Below are positions 1 through 7,723 of a stretch of 14,546 nt of DNA, one piece after another. The notes under the pieces were generated by a model. That model was given only the letters and a program-made list of their open reading frames with translations, did no database searches and was not told the DNA's origin. Positions within the stretch are counted from its first letter, which is position 1; every line of letters begins with the position of its first letter. Source of the DNA: Fidelibacterota bacterium (lineage in GTDB: Bacteria > Fidelibacterota > Marinisomatia > Marinisomatales > TCS55). The stretch covers positions 1-14,546 of the forward strand of contig PAWC01000060.1 of NCBI GenBank assembly GCA_002713385.1. Reading direction: 5' to 3'. The position numbers were made by a program, and so were the translations under genes.

Positions 1-393
1 GTTTTTATTGTGATAAGAAATTACATATGATCTGGTATGAATCCCCGATGGCCCGTCAAAATGGTAGTAATTATAATACTCGCCAGAAATTCCGGCTAAC
101 TCAATTTGCTTGATGGGCTCATGGTTATACCAGATACCACGGTGCTTGTCTTCTTCTTCTGTACCAAACCTGATTAACATCATTGGCTGGTTGCCATTAA
201 GCCGAAACATGACACCTCTCCCATTTTCCCATTCTTGTACCGTATACACTTCAGGAATTGAAACAGAATAACCGATCTTCTCATTTGAATACTCTTTCCA
301 CTCCACTTCACTAATAAACAAATTTGGATGGCCATCCTTACGACAGCTAGCAACAAATAAAATGATAATAATGAGGAGGATTGTCTTATTCAC
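1..393 (-). CDS. Putative lipoprotein, partial (runs off left edge), GTG start
   Basis: An open frame on the minus strand encodes 131 residues before the window ends, with no stop reached. It starts at a GTG (391-393). The first residues are basic, then hydrophobic (NKTILLIIIILFVASC), ending in the lipobox VASC, so Cys17 (counting the GTG as residue 1) is the likely lipidated residue. The mature part begins RKDGHPNLF and is rich in aromatic and charged residues (for example EWENGRGVMFRLNG and GEYYNYYHF), with no domain I recognise. GTG is preferred because the signal sequence follows at once. The only upstream in-frame alternative is a TTG inside thiI. An AAAGG lies about a dozen bases upstream. 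The gene starts 19 bases after thiI and is probably the next gene of the same transcript. Function unknown. Confidence 0.75.
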   Translation of the reverse strand, partial: MNKTILLIIIILFVASCRKDGHPNLFISEVEWKEYSNEKIGYSVSIPEVYTVQEWENGRGVMFRLNGNQPMMLIRFGTEEEDKHRGIWYNHEPIKQIELAGISGEYYNYYHFDGPSGIHTRSYVISYHNKN

Positions 394-412
394 TATTAAT
401 TTATAGTACCTT

Positions 413-1588
413 TCAGTCAAATTGTTCAATTTTAATATTTGCAACCGCTTCTTGAACCAAATCATCGACATTCAATTTTTCTTCTTCAATAAATATATCC
501 TTTAGTCTTGCTTTGGTTGCAGGATGTTTAGGGACAAAAAGTGCACAGCAATCCTGATCGGGTAAAATGGAAATATCATAGGTGTCTATAGCCCTCGCTT
601 TATTGATAATTTCCAGTTTATCAAAACCAATTAACGGTCGCAGTAGTGGCATACTTATAGCTTCTTCAATTACGCTCATGTTTTCCAATGTCTGTGAAGC
701 AACTTGTCCTAGAGAATCGCCGGTTAACAACGCTCCGGTCCGCTGTTTTTTCGCCAATGCTTCCGCAATACGCACCATGAAACGCCGGTAAAGTATAATC
801 CTGTATTTTTCAGCCGTTAAGACCATAACCTCTTTTTGAATTGATGCCAATTCAACCAAAAAGAGAGTTATCTTTTGTTGGAAAACTTGCAACTTTTCGA
901 TCATCTCCCTGACTTTTTCAATAGATGCTTCATTGGTATATGGAACAGAATGAAAATGCACAAAGGAAACAGCAGCACCCCGCTTCATGGCATAGTAAGC
1001 AGCAACAGGTGAATCAATACCGCCAGATAGTAAAGACAACACTTTTCCGCTCACGCCAACAGGAAGCCCGCCTTGTCCATGAATTCGTTCAGTATATAAA
1101 AATGCTCTCTTATCCACCACATCGATAAAACAGATTTTTTCCGGATTGCTGAGATTTACTTTTTTGCCGGTTACAGCTAAAATAGCAGCACCCACATCTT
1201 CATTTATTTTTTGAGCGCTGATGGGAAAATCTTTATCTGGTCTTCTTGCAGTTACACGAAAAGTAGCATATTCACCTGTTGCCATTATTTTTTCAGCCAG
1301 TTTTGTGATGGTTTCCATATCCTGAACCGTTTTGATAGCTGGAGCGAAATAGACCAACCCGCATACATTTTTCAAAACGGCAGTTATTGATTCAATTTCA
1401 TTTTGCCCGTGATCATTCAAACGTATAATGAGGCGACCATACATACGTCCGATTGACGCAAAGGTGTCAGGGGCGAATCGATTTAGTGCTTTGCGTATAT
1501 TTTCCTGCAGCATTTTTTCAAAATAACTGCGGTTCTTGCCCTTCAGACCGATCTCGCCGTAGTGACAGAGAATTACATCCAGTTTCAT
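413..1588 (-). CDS. thiI: tRNA 4-thiouridine synthetase ThiI (rhodanese-less form)
   Basis: ThiI adenylates uridine 8 of tRNA and replaces the oxygen with sulfur. In many bacteria it also carries sulfur for thiamine thiazole synthesis. Residues about 1-80 match the N-terminal ferredoxin-like domain (HYGEIGLKGKNR at 9-20). About 80-170 is the THUMP region. From about 182 the PP-loop ATPase domain follows, with SGGIDSP at 188-194 and the conserved GDSLGQVASQTLENM at 290-304. DQDCC at 344-348 holds the likely active-site cysteine equivalent to Cys344 of the E. coli enzyme. At 391 residues it lacks the C-terminal rhodanese domain of the 482-residue E. coli protein, as in Bacillus and Thermotoga, so sulfur must come directly from a cysteine desulfurase or similar donor, not seen here. 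The start lacks a clear Shine-Dalgarno; a CCTCC-type pyrimidine run sits in the 34-base gap behind the upstream gene. Confidence 0.95.
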   Translation of the reverse strand: MKLDVILCHYGEIGLKGKNRSYFEKMLQENIRKALNRFAPDTFASIGRMYGRLIIRLNDHGQNEIESITAVLKNVCGLVYFAPAIKTVQDMETITKLAEKIMATGEYATFRVTARRPDKDFPISAQKINEDVGAAILAVTGKKVNLSNPEKICFIDVVDKRAFLYTERIHGQGGLPVGVSGKVLSLLSGGIDSPVAAYYAMKRGAAVSFVHFHSVPYTNEASIEKVREMIEKLQVFQQKITLFLVELASIQKEVMVLTAEKYRIILYRRFMVRIAEALAKKQRTGALLTGDSLGQVASQTLENMSVIEEAISMPLLRPLIGFDKLEIINKARAIDTYDISILPDQDCCALFVPKHPATKARLKDIFIEEEKLNVDDLVQEAVANIKIEQFD

Positions 1589-1622
1589 AATTGAAATTTA
1601 CAACACCAGGAGGAAGAAGGGC

Positions 1623-3902
1623 TTAGGTTTGAAAGAGGTATTGAAATTTCAGAAAGATCTGGCGGTTGCTTTGCAGCATGTCAAACGATTCATAACCATC
1701 AGGCCCTTCATCAAAATCAATAGATGAACCAATATAAAAAATAGTGAAAGGGTTGGGTTGATAACTAATCAAAGGTTGTAAATCCACAGCTTTTTCTATT
1801 TCATCATTTATAAAATCTTTTTGATAAAAGTATTGTCCTACCAATCTCAAGGAAAGATATTTACTGAACTGATAAGTAAATCGTATACGAATGCGTTGTC
1901 CTTTATAATAATAGTTATCTTTATCCAAATTTTGAGCATCATTATAATTCAATGATGGGTTGATATTGATATTTGCTGTAGGCTTTAAGCGCAACCAGAC
2001 ACTATAAGATTTTGATCGGCCTATCTCTGGTGTATCCAAGTAACGTATGATCGTTTTATTATTTGAACCACGGGTGCCAATGGATAATTTTTCACCAAAA
2101 TTTTTATCTAAATCATATTCCAAATGTTGTAAACCGGTGTACAATGAATCCAAAAAGTTTTCATTCAGTATAAAATAATTAATATCTCCATCTATACGTC
2201 CTTTGAATTCCCCGCCCAATGAAGTATAAAACCATTGTTCCTTTATTTCCATATCATAATTCCACACTCTACCGGTGGCTAAAGTAAATGTATATTTTTC
2301 CACCAGGTCTGTTTTTGGATATCGAATAAAGGTATAGTTGCCGCCAAGGTTGCGCTCATGGTTCTGTTTGAGGTAACCTGTATCCACCCTGAAAGTGGGT
2401 GTTTTTTCAGCAACAAAACAATTGAATCGGCTGTTACGGGTTGACCGGGTCAGTCGTAAAAACATTTGATGGCCATTGTATTCTTCGCCGTCGAAGTCCG
2501 ATGTTAAACTATCGGCACCAAATTTTGAACCATTGATCTCTGTGGATAAAGAGGTGTCATTGGGTTCTTGTGTCATACTGGCAAATGCTTGCCAATTAAT
2601 AAAAATATTTTGATTAAAATAATATACACCATCGGCGCCAATATTTGTCCCACCTCCCGTTTCATAACGACGATCTGTGATCACACCACCAATATAAGAA
2701 CTGTTATCCAAAGAATGTTTCAAACGTAAAACATTGACAAGACTTTTACCAGGAGCCACAATTTCGCTGCCATTTTCAAAGGGCACAACAATTCCACTTT
2801 CTTCATCTAACGCGCTGATCATACCATAATCTGTTTTTCCGACTCTGCCCAATATTTTTATAGCCAAACTGGGATCATTTATTGAGCGCGTATATACCGG
2901 TTTTATATTTGGCTGCCACTCATGACCGCCAGCACTAAAAAGATCGCTACCCTCATTAAAAAATGGACGTCGTTCGGGATATGATAATGCAAAATTATTA
3001 TTAACATCAAATTGGGTTACATCTGCCTCAATCTGACTGAAATCAGGATTAATAGCAACTTCAATAGTCGTTGTCTGACCTATTGGAATTTTTATACCTA
3101 GTGCTAAATCACTATTAAAATCATTTTCTTGAAAAACATTATTACTATCCAATTCTCCACTTTGTGTACCCACCATGCTAGGTAATAATTCAATCGAGCG
3201 ACTTGACTTAATTCCACTGACACCTTTGAGATATCCAAACTGACAGAGATTACATGGATTATTTCGATCCATTCTAAATGATGCCATTTTGCGCTTAAAA
3301 TCATTGCGTGGAAGAGAGCGGAATACGGAAAATCGCCATGTTTGTTCTTCCTTATCAGGGAAACGGAGACTACTGAATGGTACGGCGACCTCTACCTGAT
3401 AGCCTTCTTCAGTGATGATACCCGCGGATGAAAATATCATATCAAATGACTGATCTTCATTTGTGCCTACTGTTTGACTATCTCCCTGTATACCAAGTGC
3501 ATTAACCTGGAATTCTACAGCTCTATTAGCATCACCATAGGTATCGATATAAAATCCAGCGTAATCGTCGTTATATATGCGGTCACGCTTGGAAATTTGT
3601 GCGCGAATATTTTTAGGATCATCATAGCACTTTATAGCAACGTAAAAATTTTTACTGTCATAGGTAACAAATGCTTCCGTTCTAACAATAGGAGGTATGT
3701 TTTCACCTGGCATTACCTCCAAAAAATTATTTATAACATTAGTGGACTGCCAACCCACGTCATCAAGATGACCATCAATCGTTATAATCCCCAAGGTTCG
3801 TGAAATATTAAAGACTGGAAGCTGATAGGGATCAGTTTCAGCGGCACTGAGAATTGTGAATATCACTAAAAAGAAGGACGTATTTCTTTTATATATCGTC
3901 AT
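1623..3902 (-). CDS. Exported DUF5916 / CBM9-like domain outer-membrane beta-barrel protein
   Basis: This 759-residue exported protein has a signal peptide at about 1-21 (hydrophobic FFLVIFTILSAA). A CBM9-like beta-sandwich spans about 35-200, recognisable by ITIDGHLDDVGW (40-51) and later FQVNALG and VEVAVPFSSLRFP. From about 235 to the C-terminus it fits the DUF5916 region, with INPDFSQIEADVTQFDVNN (284-302) and PERRPFFNEGSDLF (309-322). Alternating polar/aromatic strands follow to an aromatic C-terminal end (FLKFQYLFQT), as expected for an outer-membrane barrel. Family members occur in Bacteroidetes, Gemmatimonadetes and Marinimicrobia and have no settled function. The N-terminal domain may bind glycan or act as a plug. 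A Cys pair (PCNLC, 217/220) lies between the two regions. There is no clear Shine-Dalgarno before the ATG; the start is chosen because the signal peptide follows it. It lies 50 bases after the SDR gene and 34 before thiI. Confidence 0.85.
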   Translation of the reverse strand: MTIYKRNTSFFLVIFTILSAAETDPYQLPVFNISRTLGIITIDGHLDDVGWQSTNVINNFLEVMPGENIPPIVRTEAFVTYDSKNFYVAIKCYDDPKNIRAQISKRDRIYNDDYAGFYIDTYGDANRAVEFQVNALGIQGDSQTVGTNEDQSFDMIFSSAGIITEEGYQVEVAVPFSSLRFPDKEEQTWRFSVFRSLPRNDFKRKMASFRMDRNNPCNLCQFGYLKGVSGIKSSRSIELLPSMVGTQSGELDSNNVFQENDFNSDLALGIKIPIGQTTTIEVAINPDFSQIEADVTQFDVNNNFALSYPERRPFFNEGSDLFSAGGHEWQPNIKPVYTRSINDPSLAIKILGRVGKTDYGMISALDEESGIVVPFENGSEIVAPGKSLVNVLRLKHSLDNSSYIGGVITDRRYETGGGTNIGADGVYYFNQNIFINWQAFASMTQEPNDTSLSTEINGSKFGADSLTSDFDGEEYNGHQMFLRLTRSTRNSRFNCFVAEKTPTFRVDTGYLKQNHERNLGGNYTFIRYPKTDLVEKYTFTLATGRVWNYDMEIKEQWFYTSLGGEFKGRIDGDINYFILNENFLDSLYTGLQHLEYDLDKNFGEKLSIGTRGSNNKTIIRYLDTPEIGRSKSYSVWLRLKPTANININPSLNYNDAQNLDKDNYYYKGQRIRIRFTYQFSKYLSLRLVGQYFYQKDFINDEIEKAVDLQPLISYQPNPFTIFYIGSSIDFDEGPDGYESFDMLQSNRQIFLKFQYLFQT

Positions 3903-3952
3903 TGGGGATTTGGCATGTAGATAAAGATTAATGTATAAAAGTTGCTAAGAAC

Positions 3953-4759
3953 TTAAACATTTTCTCCCTTGCCAACAAATTCATCCATTGATTTATTGAC
4001 ACCAAAGAAATCCAGAATGACATCTTGAACAGTAAATGGTAATAGTCGTAATGGAAATATTGTATAAATAAAACGCGGCATGATTAATCTGCGCTTTTTC
4101 CTGGCAACCGCTTTGATGATACGCTTAACAACATAATCCTTTCTCAGAATGGGTAATAAAAAACTGAAGCGCGTTTTGGCACCGGTGAACATTTCGGTAT
4201 CAATGAAAAAAGGACATACGATAGTTGTTAATACGTTGCTCCCCATTTTTTTCAATTCCAATCGTAATGATTCGTCAAAGCCAACGGCAGCAAATTTACT
4301 ACTGCAATAATCTGTCATTCGTGGCGTTGCGGCCAGTCCGCCTGCGGAAGCAATAGTTACAATATGTCCAGAATCTCTTTCTATCATACCTGGGAGGAAA
4401 CTTTTAACCAGCCAGAAATGGGCTAATATATTCACTTGAAAAGTCTTTTCGATCATTTCATCCTGGGCATCCAAAATATTTTTTCCAGTGACAATTCCGG
4501 CATTATTGACCAGGATATCTACTTCTCCTATCTGTTGTGCTGTTGTGTAGATATTTTGACGGTTTGATAAATCACATATAAAAATTTTGGAATGTATATT
4601 TTTTTCAGCCAACTCATTTTTGAGTGATTCTAGCCCAAGTGCATCAATATCCAATAATAACATATTCCCACCAAGTTTTCCCATTTCCATGGCCATGAGC
4701 TTTCCAATGCCGCTGGCAGCACCGCTGATCAGAATATTTTTTCCGGAATAATAACTCAT
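3953..4759 (-). CDS. Short-chain dehydrogenase/reductase, SDR16C/retinol-dehydrogenase-like
   Basis: This 268-residue classical SDR is an NAD(P)-dependent alcohol dehydrogenase or ketoreductase. The Rossmann glycine motif SGAASGIG is at 12-19 and NNAG at 85-88. The catalytic residues are Ser138 (TIASAGG), Tyr151 and Lys155 (DYCSSK), with Asn110 as the fourth tetrad member. Asp37 at the end of the second strand (LLLDID) suggests NAD(H) over NADP(H). The segment DYCSSKFAAVGFDESLRLEL resembles the SDR16C group (RDH10, DHRS3, 17-beta-HSD11), whose substrates are lipophilic alcohols or ketones; the basic/hydrophobic C-terminal part (about 205-245) could contact membrane. The substrate cannot be read from sequence. 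Its ATG overlaps the msrB stop (ATGA), with AAGG six bases upstream inside msrB, so translation is probably coupled to msrB. Confidence 0.88.
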   Translation of the reverse strand: MSYYSGKNILISGAASGIGKLMAMEMGKLGGNMLLLDIDALGLESLKNELAEKNIHSKIFICDLSNRQNIYTTAQQIGEVDILVNNAGIVTGKNILDAQDEMIEKTFQVNILAHFWLVKSFLPGMIERDSGHIVTIASAGGLAATPRMTDYCSSKFAAVGFDESLRLELKKMGSNVLTTIVCPFFIDTEMFTGAKTRFSFLLPILRKDYVVKRIIKAVARKKRRLIMPRFIYTIFPLRLLPFTVQDVILDFFGVNKSMDEFVGKGENV

Positions 4760-5226
4760 TTTGCCTTATTGAAATCCAGGGAAATTGAATTCACACAGTA
4801 GCGTTTCCCGGTCGGCTGAGGGCCATCATCAAACAAATGTCCCAAATGGGAATCACATTTGGCACAAAAGATCTCAATCCGCAACATTCCCAAAGAGTTA
4901 TCTTCTTTATAATTTATCTTACCCTCTGCGATGGCTGCACTAAAACTAGGCCAACCGCTGCCGGAATCGTATTTCGTTTCAGAACTGAACAATTCATTTT
5001 CGCAGGCAGCACATATATAGTTGCCGTCTTCCTTGTGATGATAATATTTGCCTGTAAACGCCCGTTCGGTGCCTTTTTCCCGCAGTATACGGTACTCTTC
5101 CGGCGTCAGGCATGTTTGCCACTCTGCTGCAGATTTATGGACTTTTTCAGTCATTATTTTCTCTCCTTTGCCGTTTTGGGCAATCAATAAAACTGCCAAA
5201 ACGAGCATTATGCATAGTTGCTTCAT
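4756..5226 (-). CDS. msrB: Peptide-methionine (R)-S-oxide reductase MsrB with N-terminal signal/anchor
   Basis: MsrB reduces the R epimer of methionine sulfoxide in oxidised proteins. All family landmarks are present: zinc-site CAAC (72-75) and CAKC (121-124), GSGWPSF (89-95), SHLGHLF (126-132) and RYCVNS (142-147) with the catalytic Cys144. The whole catalytic domain fits in about residues 30-152. The first 17 residues (MKQLCIMLVLAVLLIAQ) form a signal peptide or membrane anchor, so the full form should act in the periplasm. No lipobox follows and the cleavage site is not clear. The full-length start has AAAGGAA five bases upstream. An internal Met25 (ATG at 5152-5154) also has a good Shine-Dalgarno and would give a cytosolic enzyme. 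It heads the leftward gene run and overlaps the SDR start by 4 bases. Confidence 0.95.
   Translation of the reverse strand: MKQLCIMLVLAVLLIAQNGKGEKIMTEKVHKSAAEWQTCLTPEEYRILREKGTERAFTGKYYHHKEDGNYICAACENELFSSETKYDSGSGWPSFSAAIAEGKINYKEDNSLGMLRIEIFCAKCDSHLGHLFDDGPQPTGKRYCVNSISLDFNKAK
5152..5169 (-). promoter_or_regulatory. Internal ribosome-binding site and alternative start of msrB
   Basis: On the minus strand AAAGGAG (5163-5169) lies 8 bases before the in-frame ATG at 5152-5154, at or above the quality of the site for the full-length start. Starting here removes the hydrophobic leader and leaves a complete MsrB domain beginning MTEKVHK. Whether it is used cannot be told from sequence; the purine run also encodes the Gly-Lys-Gly-Glu-Lys linker. 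Confidence 0.4.
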
Positions 5227-5230
5227 ATAA

Positions 5231-5245
5231 ATTCCTTTCAGGAAT
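5231..5245. repeat. Short inverted repeat covering the msrB Shine-Dalgarno
   Basis: ATTCC-TTTCA-GGAAT is a perfect 5-base inverted repeat with a 5-base spacer, just upstream of the msrB start. In the msrB message one arm (GGAAT) is the Shine-Dalgarno itself, so the hairpin could mask it. It could equally be a small operator or chance in AT-rich DNA. Confidence 0.3.
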
Positions 5246-5271
5246 ATGGTTTAGCAAAAAGAAGTTTCCAA
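5243..5271 (-). promoter_or_regulatory. Possible promoter for the msrB gene run
   Basis: On the minus strand TTGGAA (5266-5271) and CATATT (5243-5248) are separated by 17 bases, each matching the sigma-70 -35 and -10 consensus at 4 of 6 positions. Transcription from here would begin about 10-15 bases before the msrB ATG, giving a very short leader that still holds the Shine-Dalgarno. The host's promoter consensus is unknown and the region is AT-rich, so this is a weak call. The 89-base gap at 5227-5315 must also hold the promoter for the rightward genes, but I could not pick one out. Confidence 0.25.
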
Positions 5272-5315
5272 CTATTCAGTTCTTACATACTTTCCTACTT
5301 AGTGATATAGTTCCC

Positions 5316-6302
5316 ATGAAGATTGTACTGCCCATCATCATAATGAATCTTACCATCTTTGCAGGTGAAGTCGATCAATACCTGGCCTGGAACCAACTGC
5401 CAAATGATGAATCCCACTATTTGAATAAATTATTCAATACAGAAATTCAAGCAGCGTTGGATGAAATTAACAAAAATCACAATGACTGTTCCTGCGAAGA
5501 GGCTGCCGGGAAAATTTTAAAACATTTTGGTATAGGTCTAAATACGCGTTTGGAAAAGCAATTGAAGAAATCCGCCGAAATTGATAAATACCCCAATGAT
5601 GAAACGCATATCAGTGAACGCTATAAGAAAAGCATCTTCCGTAGAGAATTACCGTTTAAGAATCTTGAGCAATACCAAGATTACAGTTTAAAGATACAAA
5701 TCGATGAAATTATCAATATTGGCGGTATTTATATCGGTTTGGACAAATTAACCCATTTTACTGCATCGGGATATTTGTATTACAGGATATATAATTTAAC
5801 GCTTGAGCAGTTAGAGTCTGAAGAAGCAGCTATGCAAATGGCTATATCAATGGGGATATTCGGAGAGAAAAATATTCTGGGAAAGATCCCATCTGGAGTA
5901 TTCTCATATGCTGACCTGGAAAGCAATTTTCAGGGATTTCAGCTTGCTTTAGATTTATGCAATGCCGGTCCGACACATTTAAAACGTTCCGGGAGAGGAT
6001 GGGAATTGGAAGGGGTTTTTGATTTACGAAATTATGTAAATCCCTTCTGGGATGAATCTTATAACCCCTCTTATTATTACGAAAACCAGAACTTAAGCCT
6101 TATGCCAAAATCCCAAGCGGTGTTGCAAAATATTCCCCACTATTGTTTAAAGTTTCAATCGGATCGCATTCAAGGTATTTTCGATTATTATGACAGCATG
6201 GCTAAACCAAGTTATTCCGTTAAATATTTACAACAACTCATTGAAAAAGGAGAACTGCCGGATCCAAGTCCTTTTTATATTCGAACGATCTGCGAAGAGT
6301 AA
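5316..6302 (+). CDS. Exported protein of unknown family with DKLTHF motif
   Basis: I do not recognise this 328-residue protein. The open frame continues upstream, but the ATG at 5316 is chosen because it begins a signal-like sequence (KIVLPIIIMNLTIFAG, 2-17) and because upstream codons would overlap msrB. No strong Shine-Dalgarno is visible. The mature part is mostly soluble. It has a Cys pair (CSC, 58-60), a charged helical stretch (about 75-110), and a central motif block: GLDKLTHFTASGY at 141-153, then PSGVFSYADLESNFQGFQLAL at 192-212. The second half contains WELEGVFDLRNYVNPFWDESYNPSYYY (229-255). The conserved-looking Asp, Lys, His and Asn suggest a binding or catalytic site, with some likeness to DKxxHF motifs in small envelope proteins, but assignment is not possible. 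The acyltransferase gene follows after 3 bases, so the two are probably co-translated and may both act on the envelope. Confidence 0.75.
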   Translation: MKIVLPIIIMNLTIFAGEVDQYLAWNQLPNDESHYLNKLFNTEIQAALDEINKNHNDCSCEEAAGKILKHFGIGLNTRLEKQLKKSAEIDKYPNDETHISERYKKSIFRRELPFKNLEQYQDYSLKIQIDEIINIGGIYIGLDKLTHFTASGYLYYRIYNLTLEQLESEEAAMQMAISMGIFGEKNILGKIPSGVFSYADLESNFQGFQLALDLCNAGPTHLKRSGRGWELEGVFDLRNYVNPFWDESYNPSYYYENQNLSLMPKSQAVLQNIPHYCLKFQSDRIQGIFDYYDSMAKPSYSVKYLQQLIEKGELPDPSPFYIRTICEE

Positions 6303-6305
6303 AAC

Positions 6306-7670
6306 ATGCTGTATTTTTTGATCAAATTAATGGCTATTACGGCCATTAGAACTTTTTTCAATAAAATTTCTGCAGAGAATGTGGATTATATTGCAAAAGA
6401 TGTACCCATCATCTTCACTGCCAATCATCCCAACACGATGATGGATCCAATGATCATTGGATATACATGTAAAAGAAAACTGCATTTTTTTGCTAAAAGT
6501 ACCCTTTTCAATAATATGATTGCAGGATGGCTTTTACGCCGGATCCAAATTGTACCTGTTTATCGTAAGGTGGATGATCCCAGTAAAATGGATCAAAATA
6601 AAGAGACATTTTCTAAAGGGTATGAGATTCTTAAACATAATAAAGCTTTCCTTATTTTTCCTGAAGGCATTTCCACTGGTGACCGCATATTGAGTCAGAT
6701 CAAAACAGGAGCCGCGCGCATTGGGTTTGGTGCTGAAGCTGAAAATGATTGGCAGTTAGGTGTGCAGATCATCCCTGTAGGATTAAATTATACAAACGCT
6801 ATAAATTTTCGCAGCGATGTTTCTACTCGGTTTGGGCAACCAATACAATTAACTGATTTTCGGGACGTATATGAGCGGGATGAAAAAGAAGCTGTACATC
6901 TAGTAACTGAACAGATTGAAACAGCATTATCCAAACTCACCATCAATCTTAAAGACTTGGAAATGCAGGAGATCGTTGAAGCACTGGAAAGAATTTACAA
7001 ACAAGAATTGGCTGTTGATCTGGGTTTAGAGACTGATAACAAGGCAGATGATTTTTCTGTGACCAAAGGGCTTATCAATGCGGTGGAATGGTATTATGAA
7101 AATGAACCGTTGAAAGTAAATGAATTTAATGGGAAGCTGAACCTCTACCAGCGGCTTCTCAATCGTTTGCAGATTAAGGATGAATTTTTGGATCCTGCAA
7201 GTAGCAGGGTTACTTTTTGGGAAAGAACAAAAGCAATTTCATACATAATAATTATGTTCCCTATTTATCTTTATGGACTGATCAATAATGTGATTCCCTA
7301 TAAATTACCCCGCTGGTATGCCCGTCATTTTGTACAACACAAAGCAGAAATTGCCCCATGGAAAATGTTGTCTGGAACCATTATTTTTTTAATTTATTAT
7401 CCCATTGAAATCATCATTTTTGCATCTCTCACTGGTAGTTTCATTTGGACCTTCATTTATGCACTATCGTTGATCCCCAGTGGCAATTTTGTTCTTCAGT
7501 ATATCAATCGTGTTCGCGATTATCGCCAACATCTGCGCTTTATATCTGTTTTTTATAAGAAACGAACTTTGATCTATGAATTGATCAAACAGCGAACAGA
7601 GATAATAGATTTATTAAATTCGTACAAAATTGAATACATGGATACAATGGGATTAAATCCTGAAAAATAA
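6306..7670 (+). CDS. PlsC-like glycerolipid acyltransferase with C-terminal membrane region
   Basis: Residues about 10-215 form a PlsC-type acyltransferase domain that would transfer acyl groups to glycerol-3-phosphate or a lysophospholipid. Motif I is NHPNTMMD (40-47), spaced HX5D rather than the textbook HX4D. A conserved-type RRIQIVPVYR follows at 78-87, motif III is FPEG (118-121), and a motif IV-like IIPVG is at 155-159. The rest (about 215-454) is an extension with two or three hydrophobic stretches (about 310-330 and 355-397) and a basic C-terminal tail, so the protein is membrane-bound. At 454 residues it is about twice a minimal PlsC, like the longer NHPN-type acyltransferases of Bacteroidetes. 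GAAGAG lies just upstream, spanning the end of the preceding gene. Exact acyl acceptor unknown. Confidence 0.85.
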   Translation: MLYFLIKLMAITAIRTFFNKISAENVDYIAKDVPIIFTANHPNTMMDPMIIGYTCKRKLHFFAKSTLFNNMIAGWLLRRIQIVPVYRKVDDPSKMDQNKETFSKGYEILKHNKAFLIFPEGISTGDRILSQIKTGAARIGFGAEAENDWQLGVQIIPVGLNYTNAINFRSDVSTRFGQPIQLTDFRDVYERDEKEAVHLVTEQIETALSKLTINLKDLEMQEIVEALERIYKQELAVDLGLETDNKADDFSVTKGLINAVEWYYENEPLKVNEFNGKLNLYQRLLNRLQIKDEFLDPASSRVTFWERTKAISYIIIMFPIYLYGLINNVIPYKLPRWYARHFVQHKAEIAPWKMLSGTIIFLIYYPIEIIIFASLTGSFIWTFIYALSLIPSGNFVLQYINRVRDYRQHLRFISVFYKKRTLIYELIKQRTEIIDLLNSYKIEYMDTMGLNPEK

Positions 7671-7723
7671 ATCTCCTCTTATTAAATAGTTCTTTATAGT
7701 TTAACTGCACTTTAGAGAAACAG

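Noticed and set aside
3474..3803. Open frame of 109 codons on the plus strand
   Set aside because: It lies wholly antisense to the DUF5916 gene's conserved N-terminal domain and has no recognisable features.
5112..5315. N-terminal extension of the 328-residue protein by 68 residues
   Set aside because: It would overlap msrB on the other strand and lacks the signal peptide at its N-terminus; the ATG at 5316 begins a convincing signal sequence.
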